A stretch of DNA of 64,000 nucleotides from Tepidicaulis sp002389665 (GTDB taxonomy: Bacteria; Pseudomonadota; Alphaproteobacteria; Parvibaculales; Parvibaculaceae), in assembly GCF_965222285.1 (NCBI RefSeq), contig NZ_OZ244942.1:1736001-1800000 (forward strand), read 5' to 3'. Of this stretch, positions 49,566 to 58,185 are shown in pieces. A program made the translations under genes and the position numbers. Position 1 is the stretch's first letter, and every line of letters starts with the position of its first letter. Below the pieces are notes generated by a model. The model was not told the DNA's origin. It saw nothing but the letters and a program-made list of their open reading frames with translations, and searched no databases.

Positions 49566-50741
49566 TCAAACCGACAGCGTCTCCGCCTCGGCAAGCGGCA
49601 TCGCCTTTTCAAGCCAGTGGGGGCGCCCGTCCACGCGCAGTACCGTGTCGGTGACGAAGCCGTTGAAGCCCGTGGCGAGCGCTACAGAATAAGCGCCCAT
49701 CAGCCCGACCTCGATCCAGTCGCCTTCCTCGATATCGTCCGGCACGAGGAAAGGCCCGTCCATCACATCGAGACTGTCGCAGGTCGGCCCGAACACGCGG
49801 AAGGCTTTCGGCGCGCCGGTCAGCGCCCGCCCGCCCTTGCCGAAGGCGCGGGCCGGCATGACGAAATTGCCGATATTGACCTCCGAGAGACAACCGTAAA
49901 TGCCCTCATTCACATAGATCGCATCGCCCTTGCGCAGATGCACCTGCAAGAGCAGCGAGCAGCCGTCGGCCACGAGTGCGCGGCCCGGCTCGCACATCAG
50001 CGGCAGTGTGATGCCGAGTTCTTTCACCGCAGCGGCGATATCGGCCAGCATCGCTTCAAGGTCCACATGCACGCCCGCATAAGGCGCGGGGAAACCGCCG
50101 CCAATATCGAGGAACTGAAGCGGCACATCCGCCTTTTCCATGATGGCAACGGCGCGTTTCAAAGCGCTGCGGTAAGCATCCGGATCGAGGCACTGGCTGC
50201 CGACATGAAAGGTGAGTCCGGCGCGCATACCGCGCTCATGGACGATCTTGAGAAGCCGCACGGCTTCTTCCGGCGGCGCGCCGAACTTGCTCGAAAGATT
50301 ATAGACGGCGCCCTTGCCATCCGTTTCAAAACGCACGGCAACCGTGACATCGCGCCCGGCGATTTCCTCGATCTTGTCGATCTCCACTTCATGATCGACG
50401 ACGAAATCCGTGATGCCGTAAACATCGGTCGCAGAGTCGATCGCGCCGCGCCCTTTTACCGGATGATTGAAATAACAATCGGCATCGGGAAGCAGCTCGC
50501 GCACCGCCGCAATCTCCGGCAGCGAGGCCGTGTCATAGGAAGTGATGCCGCCTTCGCTGAGCGCTTTCAGCACGAAGGGATGGGGATTGCATTTGACCGC
50601 ATAAAGAACCTCACCGGGGAAATGCTCGACGAAGAGCCGCGCCTTTTCCCTCAACACTTCCGGCCAGACGATGAAAACCGGATAAGACGGGTTAAGCCGC
50701 TCGATGATCGAGGCGACGGAGGGAAAGCTGCGGGCTTTCAT
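49566..50741 (-). CDS. Type III PLP-dependent decarboxylase (ornithine/lysine/DAP group)
   Basis: This 391-residue alanine-racemase-fold decarboxylase has PLP lysine K50 in LYAVKCNPHPFVLKAL, FHVGSQCLD, DIGGGFPAPY (212-221), CEPGRALVA (250-258), and the catalytic Cys C321 in FGPTCDSLDVM. It belongs to the eukaryotic-type ornithine/lysine decarboxylase group and would make putrescine or cadaverine. DAP decarboxylases have a different C-terminal pattern and are longer. The neighbouring beta-hydroxyacid dehydrogenase is 25 bases upstream in the same direction. Confidence 0.92.
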   Translation of the reverse strand: MKARSFPSVASIIERLNPSYPVFIVWPEVLREKARLFVEHFPGEVLYAVKCNPHPFVLKALSEGGITSYDTASLPEIAAVRELLPDADCYFNHPVKGRGAIDSATDVYGITDFVVDHEVEIDKIEEIAGRDVTVAVRFETDGKGAVYNLSSKFGAPPEEAVRLLKIVHERGMRAGLTFHVGSQCLDPDAYRSALKRAVAIMEKADVPLQFLDIGGGFPAPYAGVHVDLEAMLADIAAAVKELGITLPLMCEPGRALVADGCSLLLQVHLRKGDAIYVNEGIYGCLSEVNIGNFVMPARAFGKGGRALTGAPKAFRVFGPTCDSLDVMDGPFLVPDDIEEGDWIEVGLMGAYSVALATGFNGFVTDTVLRVDGRPHWLEKAMPLAEAETLSV

Positions 50742-50766
50742 CGGCGTTTCTCCCGTTCAAGTTCGT

Positions 50767-51636
50767 TTATTTTTCAAGGCGCGCGATAAGGCTCGATGTG
50801 TCCCAGCGCCCGCCGCCCATTTTCTGCACTTCCGAATAGAACTGATCGACAAGGGCGGCGACCGGCAGATGCGAGCCGTTGCGCCGCGCCTCTTCCAGGC
50901 AAATCGAAAGGTCCTTGCGCATCCAATCGACCGCGAAGCCGAAATCGAATGTGCCCTCGATCATGGTCTGATAGCGGTTTTCCATCTGCCAGGACTGAGC
51001 CGCACCCTTGGAAATAACGTCGATAACGGCGGCAGGGTCCAGGCCGGCCTGTTTGGCGAAGTGAATGCCTTCCGAAAGCCCCTGCACGAGCCCGGCGATA
51101 CAGATCTGATTGACCATTTTGGTGAGCTGGCCTGCGCCCGGCCCACCGAGCAGTTTGACCGAGCGGGCATAGGCATCGATCACCGGGGCGGCTTTTTCAA
51201 AATCCGCTTCGCCGCCGCCGCACATGACCGTGAGGACACCGTTTTCCGCCCCGGCCTGGCCGCCGGAAATCGGCGCATCGATGGCGCCGATACCTTTGGC
51301 GATGGCTGCGCCGTAAATTTCCCGGGCGACATTGGCAGACGCCGTGGTGTGATCGACGAAAATCGCGCCGCTTTTCATACCCTCAAAAGCGCCTTCCGGG
51401 CCGAGCGTAACGGCACGCAGATCATCGTCATTGCCGACACAGGTAAAAACGAAGTCGGCCCCGTCCGCCACCCGCGCCGGGCTCGGGGCATTCTTGCCGC
51501 CGAATTCCTTGCTCCAAGCCTCCGCCTTTGCGCCGGTGCGGTTATAGACCGTGACCTCGTGCCCTGCCTTCTGCAGATGGCCTGCCATGGGATAGCCCAT
51601 CACGCCCAAACCGATAAACGCCGCCTTTACACCCAT
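50767..51636 (-). CDS. NAD(P)-dependent beta-hydroxyacid dehydrogenase
   Basis: This 289-residue protein of the 3-hydroxyisobutyrate dehydrogenase superfamily has AAFIGLGVMGYPMAGHLQKAGHEVTVYNRT at the start, FVDHTTASANVAREIY, DAPISGGQAGAENGVLTVMCGG and the lysine region GQLTKMVNQICIAGLVQGLSEGI. The pattern is nearer the succinic/glyoxylate semialdehyde reductase-like branch than true HIBADH at 45088. Substrate is unknown. The ATG at 51636 follows GAGGATCTG; a 7-residue longer start lacks a site. It may form an operon with the decarboxylase. Confidence 0.9.
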   Translation of the reverse strand: MGVKAAFIGLGVMGYPMAGHLQKAGHEVTVYNRTGAKAEAWSKEFGGKNAPSPARVADGADFVFTCVGNDDDLRAVTLGPEGAFEGMKSGAIFVDHTTASANVAREIYGAAIAKGIGAIDAPISGGQAGAENGVLTVMCGGGEADFEKAAPVIDAYARSVKLLGGPGAGQLTKMVNQICIAGLVQGLSEGIHFAKQAGLDPAAVIDVISKGAAQSWQMENRYQTMIEGTFDFGFAVDWMRKDLSICLEEARRNGSHLPVAALVDQFYSEVQKMGGGRWDTSSLIARLEK

Positions 51637-51768
51637 CAGATCCTCACTATTTCTCATCTGTCATGGCGGCGCCCCATTTTGCCATGGGACTTATCCCCGC
51701 CTTTTGCGGCCATGGTATAGAGGGTGCGGGCAAAAGCCAAAATGCCGTTACGCGAGGGGGAGGCCACC

Positions 51769-54234
51769 ATGAACCGCTTGAAGAAAATCGCCAAATGGAC
51801 CGGCATCGTATTTGCGGGCGCGTTTGCCCTCATCGCGCTTCTCCTGCTCGACCGGTTTTCCGCCGCCCGCCATGCCGCCCCGCAAATTCAAGGTGAGAAA
51901 GAAATAACAGCCGCGCTTGGCAGCGGCGTGACCCAAAGCAGTCTCGTAACATTGAGTGCGCCCGTCACGATCCTGCGGGATAAAAACGCCGTCCCGCATA
52001 TCGAAGCGCAAAGCGAAAAAGATGCGCTCTTCGCCCTCGGGTATACGCACGCGCAGGACCGGCTCTGGCAGATGGAACTACTGCGCCGGGTGGGCACCGG
52101 ACGGCTTGCGGAAGTCTTCGGCACGCCCGCCCTTTCCATCGACCGGTTTTTCCGCACGCTCGGCTTCACCCATCTCGCCGATGACACGTATGCCGCCCTG
52201 CCCGGCGGGATGAAGAAACTCCTCGATGCCTATGCCGCCGGAGTGAACGCCTCCATGAGCGAGCGGGAGAAACCTCTGCCGCTCGAATTCCAGCTTCTCT
52301 TTCACGAGCCCGAGCCCTGGGAAGCGCGCCACTCGCTCGTCATGGTGAAAATGCTGGGGCTCGGCCTCTCGGCCAATGCGTTCGATGAAATTGCCCGCGC
52401 ACGGCTCGCCCGCGATTTGCCGCCCACAAGTTTTCAGGAATTTTTCGGCGTCGAAGAAGAACTCGCCCCCTTTCTCGTGGGCGAGCTTGGCAAACTTTTT
52501 CAAAAAGCGCCGCTGACCAGGACCGCAAGCGCCTGGCCCGATCTTGGGCCCATCGGCGCCTCCAATAATTGGGTGGTGAGCGGAGAGCACACGAAAAGCG
52601 GCAAGCCGCTGCTCGCGAACGATCCGCATCTCGGCATGCTCGCCCCCTCGCTCTGGTATCTCGTGCATTTGCAAAATCCGGTGGAAGGCGAGGCCCGCAA
52701 TCTTGTGGGCGCGACGATCCCCGGCATTCCAAGCGTGCTGCTCGGCCGGAACGACCGCATCGCCTGGGGCCTGACGAATACACGGCCCGACAGCCAGGAT
52801 CTTTTTATCGAGCGGCTCAATCCCGACAACCCGGATGAATATGAAACGCCGGACGGCTTTACGGCCTTTAAGCTGCGCGAGGAACGCATCAAAGTACGCT
52901 TCGGTTCGGATGAAGTTTTGAGCGTCAGGGCGACGCGGCACGGGCCGGTGCTGCCGGAAGAAACCGTGGCAGGCGCGCCCTCGCTCGAAGAAGGTCATGT
53001 GCTTGCGCTTTCCTGGCCGGCGCTCGAGCCCGGCGATCTGACGGTCGCGGCTGGCTACCAAATGAGCCGGGCAGAAAATTTCTCCGGCTTTCTGGACGCG
53101 CTGCGCGATGACTATGTCAGCCCCATGCAGTCCATCGTCTATGGCGACATTGACGGGAATATCGGCTTCATCGCGCCCGCGCATATTCCGCTGCGCGGTG
53201 AGGCACACCGCACGAAAGGGCTGATGCCCGCCGAAGGCTGGCTGCGCGACAATGACTGGACGGGGATCATTCCCTTCGACGCGCTGCCGCAACTTTACAA
53301 CCCGGCAAGCGGCATCATCGCGAGCGCCAACCACAAGATCGTGGACGACAATTACCCCTATCAACTCGCACTCGATTGGAACGCGCCTTACCGCGCCATC
53401 CGCATTTATGAACTCCTGGAGAAAGGCGGCAGCTTCACCGCACAGGATTTCGCGGAGATGCAGATGGACAATCTCTCGCTTTTCGCCGCCCGCGTGCTGC
53501 CGCTCCTTCTGGAACATTTGCCTGAGGCGCAAAAGGAGACCGCGGAAGGAAAACTGCTTGCCGCCTGGAACTATTCTCTCGATGCGGAAAAAGCCGCCCC
53601 GCTCATCTATGCCGCCTTTCTGCACGAGTTGCCGAAAACACTCTGGGCGGATGAGCTTGGCGCCTCTTTCGACAGCTACAAAAGCCCGCGTTCCGATTTT
53701 CTCTTGAGCATCTTCGAAGGGGCGCGCCCCAATGCCCATTGGTGCGATGACACGCAAACGGAAGAAACGGAAAGCTGCGCCGCCCAAACCGGAAAGGCCT
53801 TTGAGGCGGCAATGACGGGGCTGCGCGAGACATACGGCGAGACCCCTCAAGATTGGACCTGGGGCGCGGCGCATCCCGTGATCAACAATCACATTCCGGG
53901 CGGCAGCCTGCCGTTCCTCAAAAACTGGCTGAGCCTTGAGACACCCTCGGCCGGCGGCATGCACACGCTGAACCGCGGGCAATATCGAGGCAGCGGCGCG
54001 CGGCCCTTCGCCAATATCCACGCGGCAGGCTTTCGGGCCGTCTATGATTTTGCCGATCTCGACGGCTCGCTTTACATGATCTCGACCGGCCAGTCGGGCG
54101 ATCCCTATTCACCCTTTTACGGCAATCTTCTGGAAGACTGGGCGGCGGGCCGAACCATCACCATTTCAACGCGCAAAGACGTTTACAGTGAGGGCGCGCT
54201 CGGCACGCTTGCCCTGCGCCCTGCAGGAAAATAG
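51769..54234 (+). CDS. Penicillin acylase family protein (Ntn hydrolase)
   Basis: This 821-residue Ntn-hydrolase precursor has an uncleaved signal or membrane anchor (WTGIVFAGAFALIALLLLD, 10-28). The alpha chain has VPHIEAQSEKDALFALGYTHAQDRLWQMELLRR. The autocleavage site GASNNW has nucleophile S265 as the first residue of the beta chain, and LLANDPHLGM follows. ASANHKI and HTLNRG-like GGMHTLNRGQYRG are also present. It would cleave an amide bond of an acylated compound in the periplasm, for example an acyl-homoserine lactone or peptide; substrate cannot be fixed. The ATG at 51769 follows GGGGGAGG. It converges on the TonB-like gene with 5 bases between. Confidence 0.94.
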   Translation: MNRLKKIAKWTGIVFAGAFALIALLLLDRFSAARHAAPQIQGEKEITAALGSGVTQSSLVTLSAPVTILRDKNAVPHIEAQSEKDALFALGYTHAQDRLWQMELLRRVGTGRLAEVFGTPALSIDRFFRTLGFTHLADDTYAALPGGMKKLLDAYAAGVNASMSEREKPLPLEFQLLFHEPEPWEARHSLVMVKMLGLGLSANAFDEIARARLARDLPPTSFQEFFGVEEELAPFLVGELGKLFQKAPLTRTASAWPDLGPIGASNNWVVSGEHTKSGKPLLANDPHLGMLAPSLWYLVHLQNPVEGEARNLVGATIPGIPSVLLGRNDRIAWGLTNTRPDSQDLFIERLNPDNPDEYETPDGFTAFKLREERIKVRFGSDEVLSVRATRHGPVLPEETVAGAPSLEEGHVLALSWPALEPGDLTVAAGYQMSRAENFSGFLDALRDDYVSPMQSIVYGDIDGNIGFIAPAHIPLRGEAHRTKGLMPAEGWLRDNDWTGIIPFDALPQLYNPASGIIASANHKIVDDNYPYQLALDWNAPYRAIRIYELLEKGGSFTAQDFAEMQMDNLSLFAARVLPLLLEHLPEAQKETAEGKLLAAWNYSLDAEKAAPLIYAAFLHELPKTLWADELGASFDSYKSPRSDFLLSIFEGARPNAHWCDDTQTEETESCAAQTGKAFEAAMTGLRETYGETPQDWTWGAAHPVINNHIPGGSLPFLKNWLSLETPSAGGMHTLNRGQYRGSGARPFANIHAAGFRAVYDFADLDGSLYMISTGQSGDPYSPFYGNLLEDWAAGRTITISTRKDVYSEGALGTLALRPAGK

Positions 54235-54239
54235 GCCGC

Positions 54240-55112
54240 CTATTCGATCCGGCCTTCCGCCGCGATCCGGCCCGTCTTGCAATTGGGCGAGGAATTGATG
54301 GTGCATTTGTCGTAGTAAAGCCGCACCGTGCCCGCCTGATCCTGCGTCATGTGATAGCAGTCTTTGGTGTTATAGGAGATGACGGGCGACTGGTGACACC
54401 ACATATCGCCTTCGATCCACCAGCGCCCTTCCCCATCGAGGCTGCGCGTCGAAGAGCGCTGCTGGTGGAACGTCTTGTAGTGGTAATAGACGAGTTCCAC
54501 ATCGGACGTGCCGTCGGGCTTCAACTTGATGATCGTATTCGTGAGGCGGTTGCCGCCGGGAATATCGAGCCGGCCCATTTCCAGATTGAACGTATGCCCG
54601 CTCGACTGCGCGGCGATCTGGATGCCGGTCATCTTCGTCCCCTTTTGATTGAGGATCGTCTGCTCGGCTTCGCCGCTGCTGCCTTTCGTATCGTCCCCGC
54701 TGGTCCCCTCGGACTGGCCGGCAACGGCCTGTTTGGCCTGGCCTTCGACGGGTGTCGTCTTTTCCGCCGTCTGCGTGCGCTCCGTTTTACGCAGCGGAAT
54801 CACATCGGGCTTCGGCTTCGGTTTTTCCACGACTTCGGGCTTTTCGGCGGGCTTCGGCGCCGGGTCCACATCGGCATCGGCAAAGACCGGGTCCTGCTGC
54901 GCCCCGTCGATATCCGCCGCCGCATCCACGTCCTGGCCCGGCCCCGCTGCGAGCTGAAAGAACAGCTTGTCGCCGCCGCCCGGCCCCGGCGCGCCGAAAA
55001 TGCCGCCCGCCAGCATGAAGATGATAAAGGCCAAGACATGCACCAGCGCGGAGCCGATGAGAAACCGCTTCATGTCCGGCGGTGAGGATGGCGATTGATC
55101 GGCCAAACTCAT
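54240..55112 (-). CDS. TonB-like protein with atypical C-terminal domain
   Basis: This 290-residue protein has one N-terminal transmembrane helix (about 17-39) containing SALVH, the SxxxH motif (S21, H25) that TonB uses to engage ExbB/ExbD. Residues about 83-112 form a Pro/Lys-rich stretch (PKPAEKPEVVEKPKPKPDV) like the TonB linker. The last 125 residues do not resemble TonB-C. They form a beta-rich domain with GRWWIEGDMWCHQSP and four cysteines (239, 252, 270, 278), reminiscent of DUF995-like periplasmic domains. The gene ends the exbB-exbD-exbD operon. It is thus likely the energised effector of that motor, with an unknown target. Confidence 0.75.
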   Translation of the reverse strand: MSLADQSPSSPPDMKRFLIGSALVHVLAFIIFMLAGGIFGAPGPGGGDKLFFQLAAGPGQDVDAAADIDGAQQDPVFADADVDPAPKPAEKPEVVEKPKPKPDVIPLRKTERTQTAEKTTPVEGQAKQAVAGQSEGTSGDDTKGSSGEAEQTILNQKGTKMTGIQIAAQSSGHTFNLEMGRLDIPGGNRLTNTIIKLKPDGTSDVELVYYHYKTFHQQRSSTRSLDGEGRWWIEGDMWCHQSPVISYNTKDCYHMTQDQAGTVRLYYDKCTINSSPNCKTGRIAAEGRIE

Positions 55113-55173
55113 GTTACTCCTCCCGTTACACCCCCGCCCGCCCCCGGCACCTCCCTGCCGGACGGCACGTTTC

Positions 55174-55581
55174 TTATTCCTTCGCTTGCTGCGTGATCAG
55201 CATCACTTCCTTCACGCCGATATTGCGCAAACCTTCCATGAGCTGAATGAGGTCATGGGCATCCGCCGCCTGATCCGCCTTCACCGTCACGGCCTGCACC
55301 GCGAGTTTGGAGAAGCGGTTACGCAGCATGTAGGGCGCCATTTGCGCGTCCATGGTCAGATCCTGGAAATGGACGAAGCCGTCCGCTTCCACATAAAGGA
55401 TCAGTTCTTCTTCCTGCTTCTTGTCATCCACCTGGCCGGTGGGAAGCTCGACATCCACCGTGTCGGTCTTCTTCAGCGTGCCGGTGAGAAGAAAGAAGAT
55501 CAGCAGCAGGAACACCACATTGATGAGCGGCACCACGCTTTCGATCTGGCGGCGGGGCGGGTTTTCCTCGAACTCGATCAT
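55174..55581 (-). CDS. ExbD/TolR family protein 2, transmembrane Asp replaced by Asn
   Basis: This 135-residue protein has one N-terminal helix and a periplasmic domain. The helix reads VVPLINVVFLLLIFFLLTG: the essential proton-carrying Asp of ExbD/TolR is N21 here (codon AAT), while the neighbouring ExbD 1 keeps Asp. The periplasmic part ends IQLMEGLRNIGVKEVMLITQQ, as in ExbD. It overlaps the upstream exbD by 4 bases. It probably forms a heterodimer with ExbD 1 within the ExbB pentamer; a sole role in proton conduction is unlikely. Confidence 0.88.
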   Translation of the reverse strand: MIEFEENPPRRQIESVVPLINVVFLLLIFFLLTGTLKKTDTVDVELPTGQVDDKKQEEELILYVEADGFVHFQDLTMDAQMAPYMLRNRFSKLAVQAVTVKADQAADAHDLIQLMEGLRNIGVKEVMLITQQAKE

Positions 55582-56006
55582 TGCCCGCCCCCCACGCGTG
55601 TCGTGGCCACGGTGCGTGCGCCCGCCTGGCGGGCCGCTTCCACCGCGCTGATAAGCGGCTGCACCTGCACATCCTTCTCCGCCAGGATGGAGACGACCGC
55701 CTCCTTGTCACCGCCGAGCGCCGCCTTGATGGCCGCCGAGAGCTCTTCAACCGGTGCGGCTTCCCCGTCGACACGGAACGTGCCGCCGGGCGCAACGCGC
55801 ACTTCCACAACCGTGCGGTCGCTATCGGTCTCGCTTGCCGCTTTGGGCGGGGTGATGACGGACAAGGTCTGCGTCTGCAGAAAAGTACTGGCCAGCATGA
55901 AAAAGATCAGCAGCAGAAACACCACGTCGATCAGCGGCGTCAAAGAGACGATGCGCCGCTTGACCTCATAGTGCCCGAAAAGATCGTCGCCGCTTCCATG
56001 TTGCAT
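55578..56006 (-). CDS. exbD: ExbD/TolR family protein 1
   Basis: This 142-residue protein has a cytoplasmic N-terminus, one helix with the motif LTPLIDVVFLLLIFFMLAS (proton-carrying D27), and a periplasmic ExbD domain (VEVRVAPGGTFRVDGEAAPVEELSAAIKAAL, VSILAEKDVQVQPLISAVEAARQAGA). It lies 8 bases after exbB and is translationally coupled to exbD 2 by a 4-base overlap. It is expected to form the proton path with ExbB. Confidence 0.93.
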   Translation of the reverse strand: MQHGSGDDLFGHYEVKRRIVSLTPLIDVVFLLLIFFMLASTFLQTQTLSVITPPKAASETDSDRTVVEVRVAPGGTFRVDGEAAPVEELSAAIKAALGGDKEAVVSILAEKDVQVQPLISAVEAARQAGARTVATTRVGGGQ

Positions 56007-56014
56007 GGCTGGCC

Positions 56015-56788
56015 TCAGACGAGTTTCAGGATGGCGAGCATTCGGCCCGTCGCATCACGCAGACGCAAACGCACCTGGTCCACCCGGTTCTCGAAGAGAT
56101 TGAGCGCGCCGATGGCGGGAATGGCAACGGCCAGACCCACAGCGGTCGTCAGCAGCGCTTCCCAGATACCGCCGGAGAGGATGGCCGGATCGACCCGGTT
56201 GCCCGCCGCTTCAAGCTGCTGGAACGCCTCGATCATGCCGATCACCGTACCGAGCAGGCCGAGCAAGGGCGAAATATTGCCGATGACTTCCAGCCAGCGG
56301 AAATAGCCTTGCAGGGCGCCAAGCTCGTTGCCGCCGACACGCGCCATCTCCTCGGCAGGCTGCATGCCATTGCGCTTCGCCTCGACACCGGCCAGAAGCA
56401 CGCGGGCGATGGGCGAGCGCTGCTTGCGCAAAATATCCGCCGCTTCATCGAGCTTGCCCGCCGAGGCTTTTTCAAGCGCCGGTTCCAGAAATGCTTTGCG
56501 CGACAGTCCGGCGCGCCAGAACTGCACCACTTTGAGCAGAATCACCGCGAGGGAGAAAATCGAAAGAATAATCAGGATAACGACGATCGGGCCGCCCTTA
56601 TCGACCAGCGGCACAAGGTCGAGAAGACCGCCGCCATCGGCGGGAATGGAAGTGGCGGCATCGCCCGCCGCCTGCGCCGCGCCTTCTACGGCCTCCGCCG
56701 TCCCCTCAACCGCGCCTTCAGCTGCATTTACAGCTCCTTCAGCGTTTTCAGCGCTCGCTTCGGCGCCCGAACTCGTGACGTCGTCCAC
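56015..56788 (-). CDS. exbB: ExbB/TolQ/MotA family proton channel protein with Ala/Glu-rich N-terminus
   Basis: This 257-residue protein has three transmembrane helices (about 67-88, 168-190, 211-232) and the MotA/TolQ/ExbB pattern: GNELGALQGYFRWLEVIGNISPLLGLLGTVIGMIEAFQ and GGIWEALLTTAVGLAVAIPAIGALNLF. Unlike most ExbB proteins it begins with about 50 residues rich in Ala, Glu and Gly, with repeated AEGAV/EGAAQA units, and no signal peptide. It heads the leftward exbB-exbD1-exbD2-TonB-like operon. The promoter must lie in the 141 bases shared with a divergent MarR gene. Confidence 0.92.
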   Translation of the reverse strand: MDDVTSSGAEASAENAEGAVNAAEGAVEGTAEAVEGAAQAAGDAATSIPADGGGLLDLVPLVDKGGPIVVILIILSIFSLAVILLKVVQFWRAGLSRKAFLEPALEKASAGKLDEAADILRKQRSPIARVLLAGVEAKRNGMQPAEEMARVGGNELGALQGYFRWLEVIGNISPLLGLLGTVIGMIEAFQQLEAAGNRVDPAILSGGIWEALLTTAVGLAVAIPAIGALNLFENRVDQVRLRLRDATGRMLAILKLV

Positions 56789-56929
56789 ACTTTCCCCCTA
56801 TGCTTGTTCTTCGCATTATGCGGTGGTAGAAACCACTTAGTAAATTAAATTTACGAAATCATGGAATGATCGGCAGGTCAACGGTCATACCGGATTATTA
56901 CAGAATAACAGCGAGCGCGGCCCAAACCC

Positions 56930-57547
56930 ATGTCCCAGCGTCTGCCGGACGATAAAAACAAAGTCAGCACCGCCGGGCGCACCGCCGCCGCGCCGGATGA
57001 GGTTCCCAAACCCCCTGCCGGCGAAACGGAACTGGGACCAGGTTATTTTCTGCAACTCCTGGAAGGGATCGGCGCCTCGCTGGAACAGGCCTATGACAGC
57101 GCCAACCCACTGCCGCGCGGCCACCAGCGACTGATCCGCCAATTGCTGATCAAGGACGGCCAGACACAGACGGAACTGGCCACGGCCATGCACATCCACA
57201 AGGTGTCCGTCGGGCTCTATATCAATGAGCTGGAGGAAATGGGCCTGGTGGAACGGCGGCGCCATCCGAAGGACGGGCGCGCCTATTGCATCTACCTGAC
57301 CGACTATCTGCACAAATTCCGGCCCGAGGGTGAGCGCATCTTCGCGGAAATCCACGCCCATGCCATCAAGGGTCTGCCGACGGAAGAATACAGGATGCTG
57401 CTGCAGGCGATGGAGAAGATGTATCTGAACCTGCAAGAACTGGCGCGGAAGCCCGACATGGTCGCGCCGCTTACGCCCCCAGCGCCTGATAACCCCCCCG
57501 GTGATACACCAGCGGCCGCCCCTCCTGCTCGGAAGAAAACGCCTTGA
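56930..57547 (+). CDS. MarR family transcriptional regulator
   Basis: This 205-residue protein has a central MarR winged helix: PLPRGHQRLIRQLLIKDGQTQTELATAMHIHKVSVGLYINELEEMGLVERRRHPKDGRAYCIYLTD. The N-terminus (1-35) and the C-terminal 25 residues are Pro/Ala-rich and probably disordered. The ligand is unknown. It diverges from the exbB operon across 141 bases, so it may control it. Its 3' end overlaps the flavin reductase gene on the opposite strand by 77 bases. Confidence 0.9.
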   Translation: MSQRLPDDKNKVSTAGRTAAAPDEVPKPPAGETELGPGYFLQLLEGIGASLEQAYDSANPLPRGHQRLIRQLLIKDGQTQTELATAMHIHKVSVGLYINELEEMGLVERRRHPKDGRAYCIYLTDYLHKFRPEGERIFAEIHAHAIKGLPTEEYRMLLQAMEKMYLNLQELARKPDMVAPLTPPAPDNPPGDTPAAAPPARKKTP

Positions 57548-57950
57548 TCTGACCGATCAGAATGATGTGGTCGCCCGCATCATGGCGCGCATAAAGCTCG
57601 CATTCGAAAACCGCGAGCGCCTCTTCGATGCGCGGGCAGCCATTCTCCCCAGTGCTCGTCGCCACTTCCGCGAGCGAATGGTCGCCGCTTTTGGCCAGCG
57701 CATTGGAAAGATACTTCTGATCTTCGCTCAGAATATTGACCGTGAACGCCTCGCAGGCCTCGAACGTGTCGATCGTGTCCGAGCCTTTATCCAGGCACCA
57801 GAGCACCAGCGGCGGGTCCAGCGAGACCGAGGAGAAGGAATTGACCGTAATCCCTATAGGGTCTTTCCCCGCTACTTTCGTGGTCACAATGGCAACGCCG
57901 GTGGCAAACCACCCAAAGGCGTTGCGGAGGGCCCGCGGATCGTGGGTCAT
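57471..57950 (-). CDS. Flavin reductase-like (HpaC type) FMN-binding protein
   Basis: This 159-residue split-barrel flavin reductase has ALRNAFGWFATGVAIVTTKVAGKDPIGITVNSFSSVSLDPPLVLWCLDKGSDT at the N-terminus and FECELYARHDAGDHIILIGQIKAF later, as in the reductase component of two-component flavin monooxygenases. It would use NAD(P)H to supply reduced FMN or FAD; its partner is not in view. ATG at 57950 follows GGGAGCAG. It converges on the MarR gene with a 77-base overlap. Confidence 0.93.
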   Translation of the reverse strand: MTHDPRALRNAFGWFATGVAIVTTKVAGKDPIGITVNSFSSVSLDPPLVLWCLDKGSDTIDTFEACEAFTVNILSEDQKYLSNALAKSGDHSLAEVATSTGENGCPRIEEALAVFECELYARHDAGDHIILIGQIKAFSSEQEGRPLVYHRGGYQALGA

Positions 57951-58185
57951 TAACGCTGCTCCCAACGGCTGATTTGTGATCAATTCTTAATTAGACCGGT
58001 TTTAGGGAGGTTTGCAGGCCGGTGCAATGCCCCAATCACGCCGCGCCTTTTGCGCAGCGCCCGGTCTTTCGGCGCAATTTACCTAAACTCGGTATTAACC
58101 CGATTTCGCGGAGAATGAGCCAAATCGGAATACCAGCGGAATATCCGCCGGGCATCCGCCGTGAGACAGGGGGACCGTCGGGGTC

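Noticed and set aside
52078..54021. 647-codon open frame on the - strand inside the penicillin acylase gene
   Set aside because: The sense strand encodes a complete Ntn hydrolase; the antisense frame has no recognisable motif.
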